NCBI RefSeq assembly: GCF_044454545.1
Contig: NZ_JBITDV010000001.1
Coordinates: 310,001-374,000 of the forward strand
Reading direction: 5' to 3'
DNA from: Cryptosporangium sp044454545
Lineage (GTDB): Bacteria > Actinomycetota > Actinomycetes > Mycobacteriales > Cryptosporangiaceae
DNA length: 64,000 nt
Made by a program: the position numbers and the translations under genes
In this document: piece after piece, positions 33,748 through 41,619 of the stretch
Layout of the letters: every line of letters starts with the position of its first letter
Position numbering within the stretch: the first letter of the stretch is position 1
The notes under the pieces: generated by a model
Database searches by the model: none
What the model was told of the DNA's origin: nothing
The model's input: the letters and a program-made list of their open reading frames with translations, nothing else

Positions 33748-34184
33748 CCACCACCCGCGCCCCCAGCCAAGTCGGACTCGTCTTCGACCACCACCCCCTC
33801 ACCGCCTACGCCACCAGCAAAAACCTCATCGCCCCCTCACTCGTCGCCTCCGTCCTCGAACGCCGCCAACGCATCGCCGTCTCACCCCTCGTCCTCGCCG
33901 AGGCCTACTGCTCCTTAGACCCCGAAGAAGCCGACGTCCTCGACCTCCTCACCGGAGGAGCACTCGCCGGCGCCCTCATCGTCGAACCCTTCGACGGCGA
34001 CACCGCCCGGCTCCTCGGACGCGACTCCTCACCCACCCTCACCGCCGGCGGCGGACACCGCCCCACCCTCGCCACCCTCCACACCGCACAACTCGCCGTC
34101 CGTCACGCCGCCGGCGTCGTCACCGGCGACCCCGCACCCCTACGCAAACTCCTCGGCCCCGACTGGCCCGTCCTCTTCGTCTGA
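33744..34184 (+). CDS. PIN-like toxin (VapC-like)
   Basis: 146 residues. It has the order of PIN-domain acidic residues: GLVFDHHPLTAYA at the N-terminus, PLVLAEAYCSLD in the middle and GVVTGDPAPLRKLL near the end. VapC toxins are Mg-dependent RNases acting on tRNA or rRNA. The N-terminal Asp is followed by HHP rather than the common xSA, and the C-terminal motif is TGDP rather than T(A/S)D. It is coupled to the RHH antitoxin gene (GTGA overlap). Confidence 0.75.
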   Translation: MTTTRAPSQVGLVFDHHPLTAYATSKNLIAPSLVASVLERRQRIAVSPLVLAEAYCSLDPEEADVLDLLTGGALAGALIVEPFDGDTARLLGRDSSPTLTAGGGHRPTLATLHTAQLAVRHAAGVVTGDPAPLRKLLGPDWPVLFV

Positions 34185-34258
34185 CACACACCCGCAGCCG
34201 ACTGCCAGACCGTCACCCTTCGACCCGGCCCGAACCAACCCCGGCCTACCGTCGACCC

Positions 34259-35188
34259 GTGACCACGACCGGCAACAACAGCCAGCCGACCCACAGCCCG
34301 GCACCCACGGCGACCCCCACCGACCCCACCCAGCGCCTACGCACCCTCGGCGCCATCAGCTTCACCGTCCTCGCCTGGGCCTCCGCCTTCCTCGGCATCC
34401 GCTACGCCGGCCACCACTACACCGCCGGACCCCTCGCCTTCGGCCGCCTCACCACCGGCACCCTCGCCCTCGGCGCCGCCCTCCTCGCCACCCGCACCTG
34501 GGTCACCCCCACCCGCCGCGAATGGCTACTCATCGCCCTCTGCGGCATCGCCTGGTTCGGCATCTACAACGTCGCCCTCAACGACGCCGAACGCCGCGTC
34601 GACGCCGGCACCGCCGCCATGCTCGTCAACCTCGGCCCCATCCTCATCGCCCTCTTCGCCGGACTCCTCCTCCGCGAAGGCTTCCCCCGCTGGCTCCTCA
34701 TCGGCGCCGCCGTCGCCTTCACCGGCGTCATCCTCATCGGCATCCCCTCCGCCCGCCAAGGACACTCCGACGCCACCGGCGTCCTCCTGCTCCTCGTCGC
34801 CGCCCTCACCTACGCCATCGGCGTCCTCGCCCAGAAACCCACCCTCCGGCGCCTCCCCGGCCTCCAGGTCACCTGGCTCGCCTGCACCATCGGGACGCTC
34901 ACCACCGCACCGTTCGCACCCGGCTTCGCCCACGAACTCACCCGCGCACCGGCCGGATCCACCGCGGCACTCCTGTACCTCGGACTCGTCCCGACCGCCG
35001 CCGCGTTCGGCACCTGGGCCTACGCACTCGCACGCACCGACGCCGGACGACTCGGCATCACCACCTACGCCGTGCCCCCGCTGGCCGTCCTCGGCGGCTG
35101 GGCCCTGCTGGGCGAAACCCCCGCCGCGCTGGCCCTCGCCGGCGGCGCCCTCTGCCTCACCGGAGTAGCCCTGTCCCGCCGCCGCTGA
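34259..35188 (+). CDS. EamA/DMT-family transporter
   Basis: 309 residues with ten membrane helices in two EamA repeats: SFTVLAWASAFLGIRYAGHHYTAGPLAFGRL in the first and LLLVAALTYAIGVLAQKP in the second, ending TGVALSRRR. Members export amino acids or other metabolites. The Thr/Pro-rich N-terminal 25 residues precede the first helix. Codon use (C-ending, GAA) matches the upstream cassette genes. GTG 34259 is the start. Confidence 0.9.
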   Translation: MTTTGNNSQPTHSPAPTATPTDPTQRLRTLGAISFTVLAWASAFLGIRYAGHHYTAGPLAFGRLTTGTLALGAALLATRTWVTPTRREWLLIALCGIAWFGIYNVALNDAERRVDAGTAAMLVNLGPILIALFAGLLLREGFPRWLLIGAAVAFTGVILIGIPSARQGHSDATGVLLLLVAALTYAIGVLAQKPTLRRLPGLQVTWLACTIGTLTTAPFAPGFAHELTRAPAGSTAALLYLGLVPTAAAFGTWAYALARTDAGRLGITTYAVPPLAVLGGWALLGETPAALALAGGALCLTGVALSRRR

Positions 35189-35242
35189 CCCCTGGGGGTC
35201 CCAAAAAACGGGCCTCCACTGAGACGAACCGGGGAAGGAAAC

Positions 35243-35704
35243 TCAGTGCACGCCCCAGGTCTGCGTGTTGCGGTCCTGCGCGAGCTCGATCCCGGTCACG
35301 TTGGCACCGAGATGGGTGTGATCGGAGAACAGCAGGTCGAGGTGAAAGTTGAACCGCCACGTGTCATGACCGTTGGGGCTGATGGTGACCTGGGTCGCCG
35401 CGCCGCTGCGCAGGGCATCCCACGTGCTGGGGTGCATGATCACCAGGTTGATGGGCCCGCTGTCGCTGTTGTCGCGGAACTGCCCGAAGTCGTTGTCAAT
35501 CGCCGCTACCTCGGTCTGGTCGCGATCCCGGATGACCACGCTGACGTGCGTGTCGTGGTCCTTGTCCTCGTTGTTGGTGTGGAAGCTGACAGTCGCCTGT
35601 ACCAGGGTGGCGCCTGGCGCGGCCTGGGCGGACGCCGGTACCCCGGCGACGACCACGGCCGAGCTGATGACCCCGCCGACCAGCAGCAACCGCATTGCTC
35701 GCAT
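35243..35704 (-). CDS. small exported protein of unknown function
   Basis: 153 residues with a signal peptide (MRAMRLLLVGGVISSAVVVAGVPASAQA, cleavage near residue 28). The mature protein is rich in Asp/Asn/His (TNNEDKDHDTHVSVVIRDRDQ and HTHLGANVTGIEL) and is predicted to be beta-rich. The spacing resembles small lipid-binding or stress-related secreted domains, but no family is recognised. It is convergent with the EamA gene. GC content is lower than in neighbours. Confidence 0.7.
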   Translation of the reverse strand: MRAMRLLLVGGVISSAVVVAGVPASAQAAPGATLVQATVSFHTNNEDKDHDTHVSVVIRDRDQTEVAAIDNDFGQFRDNSDSGPINLVIMHPSTWDALRSGAATQVTISPNGHDTWRFNFHLDLLFSDHTHLGANVTGIELAQDRNTQTWGVH

Positions 35705-35950
35705 GCTCTCTCCTCGACAGACCGAACTGAGACCAGCTCGCTATGGCGACAACACTCACTACCGTCCCGAACGCATGTTGTAGTCCCTCGATGAGGGCGC
35801 CCAGATCCAGACCGGCACGTCCGTTGACCTTGGCGTCGAACGGTCCTGGACCTGCCGTCACGACCAGCCCGAGCGCCAGCGCACCCACGGCACGTTTTCC
35901 GACCGCGTGATTCCGCTTCTCCTTGCACTCCCGGCGATCGGGCCGGCCCG
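35705..35950. other. intergenic with possible decayed signal-peptide ORF
   Basis: In one minus-strand frame (about 35920-35735) the sequence reads KRAVGALALGLVVTAGPG followed by GRAGLDLGALIEGLQHAFG, which resembles a signal peptide and short mature protein. No start codon with a ribosome binding site fits and the frame ends soon after, so it is left as a possible relic. Confidence 0.3.
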
Positions 35951-36445
35951 CTAGGCGGGGCCGCCGCATCCAAGATCGACGGTGGTGACCGGCTGACCGG
36001 CGGGCGTGGTCACAGCGATGGACCCGCAGATCGGGTGACCGGCCATGCCGCGCAGCAGATAGGTCCAGGCCAGCCCGTTGCCGACATAGAGCGACGACAG
36101 ACCGATGATCGGGCCTGTCAGGTCGCCGGGCCGGATCGACGGGTGCACGTAGTAACGGCTGCCGCGGTGAAGGACCGTGAGGAAGTAACCCTGACAGCTG
36201 GGCGAATAGAACAGGTACGCGTCGCCGATCCCCGCACCCGTCGCTGGATCGGTCAGGTGCAGATGACCCTCGTCGGTGATCACCGAGGTGTTGAAACCGA
36301 CCGAGTCCAGGGCGCAGCCGTTCTGGTACGGGTCCCCGCCGATCACCGGGGTGCCGACGATCGCGGCGGCTGGTGGCGCGGAACTCAGCGACACGATCGT
36401 CGCGGCCGCGAGAACGACTCCAATAATAGAACCACGAAGCCTCAT
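35951..36445 (-). CDS. small exported protein of unknown function
   Basis: 164 residues with a signal peptide (MRLRGSIIGVVLAAATIVSLSSAPPAAA, cleavage near residue 28). The mature part contains three Cys (NGCALDS, PSCQGYF, PICGS) plus a C-terminal CGGPA. The motifs HLHLTDPATGAGIGDAYLFYSPSCQGYFLTVLHRG and YYVHPSIRPGDLTGPIIG recall small secreted DUF2690-like proteins, but the assignment is weak. ATG 36445 has GGAGGG nearby. Confidence 0.7.
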   Translation of the reverse strand: MRLRGSIIGVVLAAATIVSLSSAPPAAAIVGTPVIGGDPYQNGCALDSVGFNTSVITDEGHLHLTDPATGAGIGDAYLFYSPSCQGYFLTVLHRGSRYYVHPSIRPGDLTGPIIGLSSLYVGNGLAWTYLLRGMAGHPICGSIAVTTPAGQPVTTVDLGCGGPA

Positions 36446-36569
36446 GAACCCTCCATTCGACCTTTTTCGGTTCATATCGAACCACAACACCGCTGTTCCC
36501 ACGCACCGGATCTGCCCCGGCCGTACCGGGGCGCCGGCAAGAGCGCTGCCACCACCGGCAAACGGTGAG

Positions 36570-36602
36570 GTGAGGCCGCGGCCCTCGCCGGCGGCCTCAC
36601 CA
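36570..36602. terminator. strong GC hairpin
   Basis: Perfect 11-bp stem GGTGAGGCCGC/GCGGCCTCACC with an 11-base loop, upstream of the exported-protein gene and in a gene-poor 36.45-36.92 kb stretch. The rest of that stretch shows no gene I can support apart from the direct repeat and terminator listed next. Confidence 0.5.
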
Positions 36603-36827
36603 TCCGAGGCATCTGATCGTGGTCGGGGAGATCGAGGTGAAAAACGCGTGCGGCCCGACCTGCCGGACCGCGTCGTCCGGGTGCTCGCTTAGATGCGACG
36701 GGGCTTCTACCGCGGCCCGGGAACGCCAGGTTGCCCGGCACCGGCTTGATCAGCGACGACGAGCGCGTCGTCAAGAAGATTTGTCTGCCGGCGTTTGTTC
36801 GTGTGTACGTCGTGGTCGATCGTCCAG

Positions 36828-36849
36828 ACGTAGGGGCTTGTTATTTTGT
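36828..36849 (+). repeat. 22-bp direct repeat, left copy, flanking the LCP gene
   Basis: Shares 21 of 22 bases, same orientation, with 38365-38386 on the other side of the LCP gene; the common core is GGGCTTGTTATTTTG. AT-rich for this genome. It could be a duplicated promoter element, an insertion footprint or an attachment-like repeat. Confidence 0.6.
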
Positions 36850-36870
36850 TGTAGTTCCCGGGCTAAAGAC

Positions 36871-36908
36871 CGGTGGCCCGGACTCCCTGACGGGAACGGG
36901 CCACCGGG
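36871..36908 (-). terminator. terminator of the LCP gene
   Basis: Perfect 11-bp stem CCGGTGGCCCG/CGGGCCACCGG with a 16-base loop, 15 bases beyond the LCP stop codon. Read on the minus strand, TCTTTAG follows. Confidence 0.65.
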
Positions 36909-36922
36909 GTGAGGTGTACCGG

Positions 36923-37987
36923 TCAGGTCGCGGAGACCCACGTGGGGTTGGCCGCGACGAACTGATCGACCGTGTCGTTCTTGATCGCCTGCAGCATCTC
37001 GAGGCTCGTGTCGCTGAGCTTCTCGTACCAGATGCCGTCGACGGTCTCGGCGTTGAACTTGCCGCCGTTGGTCTTGATCATCGTGAGCTGCTCGGGCTTG
37101 ATGCCCTTGAGCGTGAACACCCAGTCGGTGATCGACACGTTGTTGTTGTAGAACGTGACCGCTCCCCCGAGGGAGTCGAGGACCTTGCTCACCGTCACCG
37201 GGTTCGTGATGACCCCGGACGACGTGGCCTTCTGCATGATCGCCTTGATCAGCTGCTGCTGGTGACGCTGGCGGCCGTAGTCGCCGTCGTTGTCGGCGAG
37301 CAGGTCGCGCTGGCGGGCGTAGTCGAGGGCCTGCCAGTTCGTGAAGTTCCGGCAGCCGGGGTAGTACACCTGCGGCCGCACACCCGGGCGCCGGCCGGCC
37401 GGGGTGCCGTCGGGGTTGATGTAGTACGGCGCGGCGCGCTTGCCGGTCTGCTTGTCCCACCCGATGTGAATCGACGTGACCTTCTCGTCGACACACATGC
37501 GGACGCCCTTGAGCGCGGTGACCACCGACTCGAGCCCGGCGAAGTTCACGATCGCGGCGCCGTCGATCTTCATGCCGCCCATCAGGTCGCTGACCGTGTT
37601 GGCCAGGAGCTCGAGACCCTTGGTGCGGCCCCCCTTGTCGCGGAAGCCGAACTGGAACGCGGCGTTGATCTTGTCGCGCCCGCCGGGGTACTGCGTGTCC
37701 GGGAACGGGGGGATCTTGACCAGGCTGTCACGCGGGATCGACGCCAGATACGCGTGGTCGTGGGCCGCGTTGATGTGCGCGATGATGATCGAGTCGGCCC
37801 GGACACCGGCGGTCGGGTCGGTGGACCGCTCGTCGATGCCGACCAGCAGCAGGTTGATCGGGCCGTCGATCGACTTGCCGGTGTCGGCCGCGTCGCCGAG
37901 ACCGCCGTCGTGCGTGATCTTGCCCGCGTAGTGGTTCACCGCGGCCGGAATGCCGACGCCCACGCCGACCGAGAGGACGACGAGCAC
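36923..37987 (-). CDS. LytR-CpsA-Psr family cell-wall polymer ligase
   Basis: LCP enzyme that attaches teichoic acid or arabinogalactan-type polymers to peptidoglycan outside the membrane. Core residues are visible: INLLLVGIDERS, GVRADSIIIAHINAAHDHAYLASIPRDSLV (Arg/Asp of the pyrophosphate site), GMKIDGAAIVNFAG, YARQRDLLADNDGDYGRQRHQQQLI. The GTG at 37987 begins inside the membrane helix. The frame stays open to 38176 and upstream encodes a typical Pro/Gly-rich cytoplasmic tail plus Trp-rich pre-helix (GGPRWAWLAVAFGAV), yet contains no ATG/GTG/TTG. A CTG at 38170 or a sequence error is needed for a full N-terminus. Confidence 0.9.
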   Translation of the reverse strand: MLVVLSVGVGVGIPAAVNHYAGKITHDGGLGDAADTGKSIDGPINLLLVGIDERSTDPTAGVRADSIIIAHINAAHDHAYLASIPRDSLVKIPPFPDTQYPGGRDKINAAFQFGFRDKGGRTKGLELLANTVSDLMGGMKIDGAAIVNFAGLESVVTALKGVRMCVDEKVTSIHIGWDKQTGKRAAPYYINPDGTPAGRRPGVRPQVYYPGCRNFTNWQALDYARQRDLLADNDGDYGRQRHQQQLIKAIMQKATSSGVITNPVTVSKVLDSLGGAVTFYNNNVSITDWVFTLKGIKPEQLTMIKTNGGKFNAETVDGIWYEKLSDTSLEMLQAIKNDTVDQFVAANPTWVSAT

Positions 37988-38364
37988 GGCGCCGAACGCG
38001 ACCGCGAGCCAGGCCCAGCGCGGGCCACCCTTCCAGGTGCCGGGCCGGCGCGGCGGGCCACCCGGGCCGGTGGGCCCACCGGGAGCGGGACCGGGACTAC
38101 TGGGGACCGGACCGGGGCTGCCGGTGCGCTCCGGCGAGCCGAGGCTAGTCAGCCCGACCTGCCCGGTCAGCGCGATTCACGCGGCCTGCCCGGTGACTGC
38201 GACCCGCCCGGATGTCGCGCCGACGCATCAACAACCTCATCTCTCTGGCCGTTATCCGCACACTCTATTGCCCCGGTGCCATCGCGTCGGTAGCCGGGGA
38301 AACACTCGTTCAATCCGTAACGCGTTCCCCCGGTGAGGGGTTCGGTGGCAGTCGTCCGGGGTCC

Positions 38365-38386
38365 GACGTATGGGCTTGTTATTTTG
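38365..38386 (+). repeat. 22-bp direct repeat, right copy
   Basis: Second copy of the repeat at 36828-36849 (one mismatch), located 49 bases before the SDR start and about 1.5 kb from the first copy. Together they bracket the LCP gene. Confidence 0.6.
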
Positions 38387-38434
38387 GTCGTGCTAGCGTC
38401 GGTAGTCCTCCGCTGCTCCGGATCGAGGGTCGAG

Positions 38435-39217
38435 ATGCCGAGTGATTCCGAGTCCGGCGCCGGGCCGGCGGGCGTCGCGGTCGTCACCGGTGGCGGCAGC
38501 GGGATCGGCCGCGCGGCCGGTATCGCGCTGGCCGCCGCCGGTTTCCGCGTGACGTTCGCGGGCCGCACCGAGGCCACCGTCGCCGAGTCCGCCGCGCTGG
38601 CCACCGCGGCCGGCCCGTCGGCCGCCACGGCCGCGGTGGCCGACGTGACCGATCGGGCCGCGGTCGACGCGCTGTTCGGCGCGGTGGTCGCCGCGCACGG
38701 CCGGATCGATCTGCTGGTCAACAGCGCCGGGGTGTTCAGCGCCGGCCACCCCGTCGCCGACACGACCGACGACGACTGGGACGCGTCGCTGGCCGTCAAC
38801 GTGACCGGGAGCTTCTCCGCCGCCCGGGCCGCGTTCCGGGTGATGTCGGCGCAGGAGCCCCGCGGCGGCCGGATCCTCAACCTCGGGTCGGTCTCGGCCC
38901 AGGTCCCCCGCCCGCACGCGACCCCGTACACGGTGTCCAAGCACGCGATCACCGGCCTCACCCGCGCGCTCGCGCTCGAAGGCCGCGACCTCGGCATCGC
39001 CGTGGGGCAGCTCGACGTCGGCAACGCGGCCACCGCGATGACGCAGGGGCTGCAGGTCGGCGCGCTCCAGCCCGACGGCTCGCGCCGGGCCGAACCCGCG
39101 TTCGACGTCACCCACGTCGCCGACACGATCGTGTTCCTCGCGCGCCTCCCGCTCACGGTCAACGTCCCGTTCCTGACCGTGATGGCCACCGGCATGCCGC
39201 TGCTCGGGCGCGGCTGA
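38435..39217 (+). CDS. short-chain dehydrogenase/reductase
   Basis: 260-residue classical SDR: cofactor motif TGGGSGIGRA, ADVTDRAAV, NSAG, catalytic Ser in LNLGSVSAQ and YTVSK, all intact. It probably oxidises or reduces an alcohol/ketone with NAD(P)(H). ATG 38435 follows CGAGGGTCGAG; longer frames upstream lack a ribosome binding site. It is convergent with the TetR gene that follows. Confidence 0.92.
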   Translation: MPSDSESGAGPAGVAVVTGGGSGIGRAAGIALAAAGFRVTFAGRTEATVAESAALATAAGPSAATAAVADVTDRAAVDALFGAVVAAHGRIDLLVNSAGVFSAGHPVADTTDDDWDASLAVNVTGSFSAARAAFRVMSAQEPRGGRILNLGSVSAQVPRPHATPYTVSKHAITGLTRALALEGRDLGIAVGQLDVGNAATAMTQGLQVGALQPDGSRRAEPAFDVTHVADTIVFLARLPLTVNVPFLTVMATGMPLLGRG

Positions 39218-39230
39218 CCGGAGGCGCCGC

Positions 39231-40004
39231 TCAGCGGGCCAGACCGGCCTCGATGCCGTCGAGCAGCCAGCGCAGGCCCTGGGCGAACGTGTCGGCGCTC
39301 AGGGCCCGGGCCTCGACCGCGGCCCGCAGGTGCGGGAACTCGCCGCCCTCGAGCAGGGCCCGGTAGAACGGGTGGCCCAGCGTGCGGGCGTGGGCCGCCG
39401 GGGGCGCCACCGCCGTCCGCGTGACGTACCCGAGCACGTAGTCGTCGACGGCCACCAGGATTTCGAGCCGGCGGGCCGGGGGCAGTCCCAGCGGGTCCGT
39501 CGCGCGGAACGACTGCTCGAGGTGGCGCAGCCCGTTCGGGCCGCCGAACCGGCGGCCCTCGGCCATCAGCGGCACCAGCCACGGGTGACGGGTGATCTGG
39601 TCGCGGGTCGACTCCGCGATCCCGGTCAGGGCCTCGCGCCAGTCGTCCGGAAAAGGTTCCGGGAGCACGGTCTCGGCGGCGGCCGCGTCGCCCATCAGGT
39701 CGAACAGGTCGTCCTTGCTGCCGAGGTAGGTGTAGAGGCTCATCGCGCGGGCGCCGAGTTCGGCCGCGACGCGGCGGATCGACACCGCGGCCAGCCCTTC
39801 GCGGTCGGCCAGCGCGGTGGCGGCGGCGACGATCGCCGCGCGGCTCAGCGTCGAACGCCGCCGGGTCTCCGGCCGGGCCCAGATCGGCTCCCGGGTCCCC
39901 GGCTCCTGGGGCTCGAATTCCTGGGGCTCCGGTTCCGGCGCCTCGGACTCCTGGGCGTCTTCCGGGGCGTCCTCGGCGAGGTCGGCGCTGGTCATGGACC
40001 CCAT
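39231..40004 (-). CDS. TetR family regulator (C-terminal TetR_C type)
   Basis: 257 residues. After an acidic Glu/Pro-rich N-terminal extension (residues about 5-40) comes a helix-turn-helix at about 55-100 (AALADREGLAAVSIRRVAAELGARAMSLYTYLGSKDDL) and a Tet-repressor-type C-terminal domain (DDWREALTGIAESTRDQITRHPWLVPLM). ATG 40004 or 39995 is the start. It is divergent from a drug-efflux transporter across an array of palindromes and is most likely its repressor. Confidence 0.9.
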   Translation of the reverse strand: MGSMTSADLAEDAPEDAQESEAPEPEPQEFEPQEPGTREPIWARPETRRRSTLSRAAIVAAATALADREGLAAVSIRRVAAELGARAMSLYTYLGSKDDLFDLMGDAAAAETVLPEPFPDDWREALTGIAESTRDQITRHPWLVPLMAEGRRFGGPNGLRHLEQSFRATDPLGLPPARRLEILVAVDDYVLGYVTRTAVAPPAAHARTLGHPFYRALLEGGEFPHLRAAVEARALSADTFAQGLRWLLDGIEAGLAR

Positions 40005-40010
40005 CGTAGC

Positions 40011-40086
40011 CGTACGGCGTACGACTCAGACGCTACGCTGTACGCCACAGCCGCTACGGCGTACGCTCGGCGTACACCGTAGCGGC
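40011..40086. promoter_or_regulatory. TetR operator array between regulator and MFS genes
   Basis: Contains CGTAC-GGC-GTACG (40011-40023), further GTACG/CGTAC half-sites, and a larger inverted repeat with perfect 10-bp arms GCCGCTACGG (40050-40059) and CCGTAGCGGC (40077-40086). The array spans nearly the whole divergent promoter region. Confidence 0.6.
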
Positions 40087-40101
40087 TCCAGAAAGGTCCT
40101 C

Positions 40102-41619
40102 ATGACCACCACCGCGCCACCCCCGCGCCTCGACCCGCAGATCCGCCGCCTCGCGGTGGTCGTGCTCGCGGGCACGATCATGACCGTCCTCGACACGACG
40201 ATCGTCAACGTCGCGATCAACGACCTCGGCCGCGACCTGCACACCTCGCTCTCCACGATCCAGTGGGTGCTCACCGGGTACACGCTCGCGCTCTCGATGA
40301 CGATCCCGCTCACCGGCTGGGCCGTCCGCCGCTTCGGCGCGCGCCGGGTCTGGCTGGCCGCGCTCCTCGCGTTCGGCGCCGGCTCGCTGCTCTGCGGCGT
40401 CGCCTGGTCGGTCGGCAGCCTGATCGTGTTCCGGATCCTGCAGGGCGCCGGCGGCGGCGCGCTGCTGCCGGTCGGCCAGACGATGCTGGCGCAGGCGGCC
40501 GGGCCGGAGCGGATGGGCCGGGTCATGTCGGTCGTCGCGATCCCGGCGATGCTCGCGCCGGTCCTCGGGCCGGTGCTGGGCGGCGTCATTCTCGACCACC
40601 TCGCCTGGCGGTGGCTTTTCTTCGTCAATGCGCCGGTCTGTGGGGTTGCCGTCGCTCTCGCGGCCCGGTGGTTGTCGTCGGATCATGGTGGATCAGATGT
40701 CCGGGTCCGGTTGGATGTGATCGGTCTCGTGTTGTTCTCCCCGGGGCTCGCCGCCCTGGTCTACGGTCTGTCCGAGGCCGGCAACGGCGCCGGCCTCGCC
40801 AGCTCTCGCGTCCTGGCCTGGGTGTCGGCCGGGGTCGTGTTGCTCGTCGCGGGTGTCGTCCACGCGGGGCGGGCGCAGGCGGGTGCGGCGCTGATCGACG
40901 TCCGGCTGTTCACCCGCCGCGCGTTCCTGCTGCCGACCGCCGGGGCGTTCTGCTACGGCGTCGGGCTCTTCGGCGTCGTCGTGCTGCTGCCGCTGTACTT
41001 CCAGCTGATCCGCGGCGCCGGGTCGCTGGAGGCGGGCCTGCGCCTCGCACCGCTGGGTCTCGGCGCGATGCTGACGATGGTGGTGTCCGGGCGGCTCGCC
41101 GACCGGTACGGCGCCCGCTGGATCGCGGCCGGCGGCGTGCTGACCGTGGTCGCCGCGCTCGCGGTCTGCACCGGGGTCACCGGCGGCACGAGCCTGCCGC
41201 TGCTGCTCGGCGTCGTCTTCGTGATCGGGCTCGGCCACGGGCTGGTGACGCCGCCCCTGATGGCGGCCGCGTTCCGGGGCCTCGACCGGTCGCAGGCCCC
41301 GGCGGCGTCCACCGCGGCCAACGTCGTCCTGCGCGTCGGCACCGCGATCGGGCCGGCCGTACTGGCGGTCGTCCTGCAGAGCGCGATCCGCGAGCGGGTG
41401 CCCGGCGCGGCCGGCACGCTGGCCGACGCCGGCCGGGCCGTCGCGTCCGGCGGCGCCGACGCCCTGGCCGGCGCCTTCGGGGAAGGCTTCCGCTGGGCCG
41501 CCGCGGCGTTGGTGGCCGCCCTCGTCCTGGTGCTGGCGATTCCGGGGGTCAGGCCAGTACCGCGGCCGGAGCCGGAAGAAGGCGGGCCAGCTGGCCCGCC
41601 AGCTGCTCCGGACGCGTGA
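40102..41619 (+). CDS. EmrB/QacA-type MFS drug exporter (DHA2)
   Basis: 505 residues, 14 membrane helices. Motif D1-like GTIMTVLDTTIVNVAI, motif A GWAVRRFGARRVWL, motif C-like APVLGPVLGGVILDHLAWRWLFFVN. A proton-driven multidrug exporter, probably repressed by the divergent TetR protein. The last 71 bases overlap the 3' end of the convergent hydrolase-like gene, so the Pro/Glu-rich C-terminal tail is read from both strands. Confidence 0.93.
   Translation: MTTTAPPPRLDPQIRRLAVVVLAGTIMTVLDTTIVNVAINDLGRDLHTSLSTIQWVLTGYTLALSMTIPLTGWAVRRFGARRVWLAALLAFGAGSLLCGVAWSVGSLIVFRILQGAGGGALLPVGQTMLAQAAGPERMGRVMSVVAIPAMLAPVLGPVLGGVILDHLAWRWLFFVNAPVCGVAVALAARWLSSDHGGSDVRVRLDVIGLVLFSPGLAALVYGLSEAGNGAGLASSRVLAWVSAGVVLLVAGVVHAGRAQAGAALIDVRLFTRRAFLLPTAGAFCYGVGLFGVVVLLPLYFQLIRGAGSLEAGLRLAPLGLGAMLTMVVSGRLADRYGARWIAAGGVLTVVAALAVCTGVTGGTSLPLLLGVVFVIGLGHGLVTPPLMAAAFRGLDRSQAPAASTAANVVLRVGTAIGPAVLAVVLQSAIRERVPGAAGTLADAGRAVASGGADALAGAFGEGFRWAAAALVAALVLVLAIPGVRPVPRPEPEEGGPAGPPAAPDA

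Noticed and set aside
35735..35920. Short signal-peptide-like gene on the minus strand
   Set aside because: No start codon with ribosome binding site and the frame ends quickly; kept only as an intergenic note.
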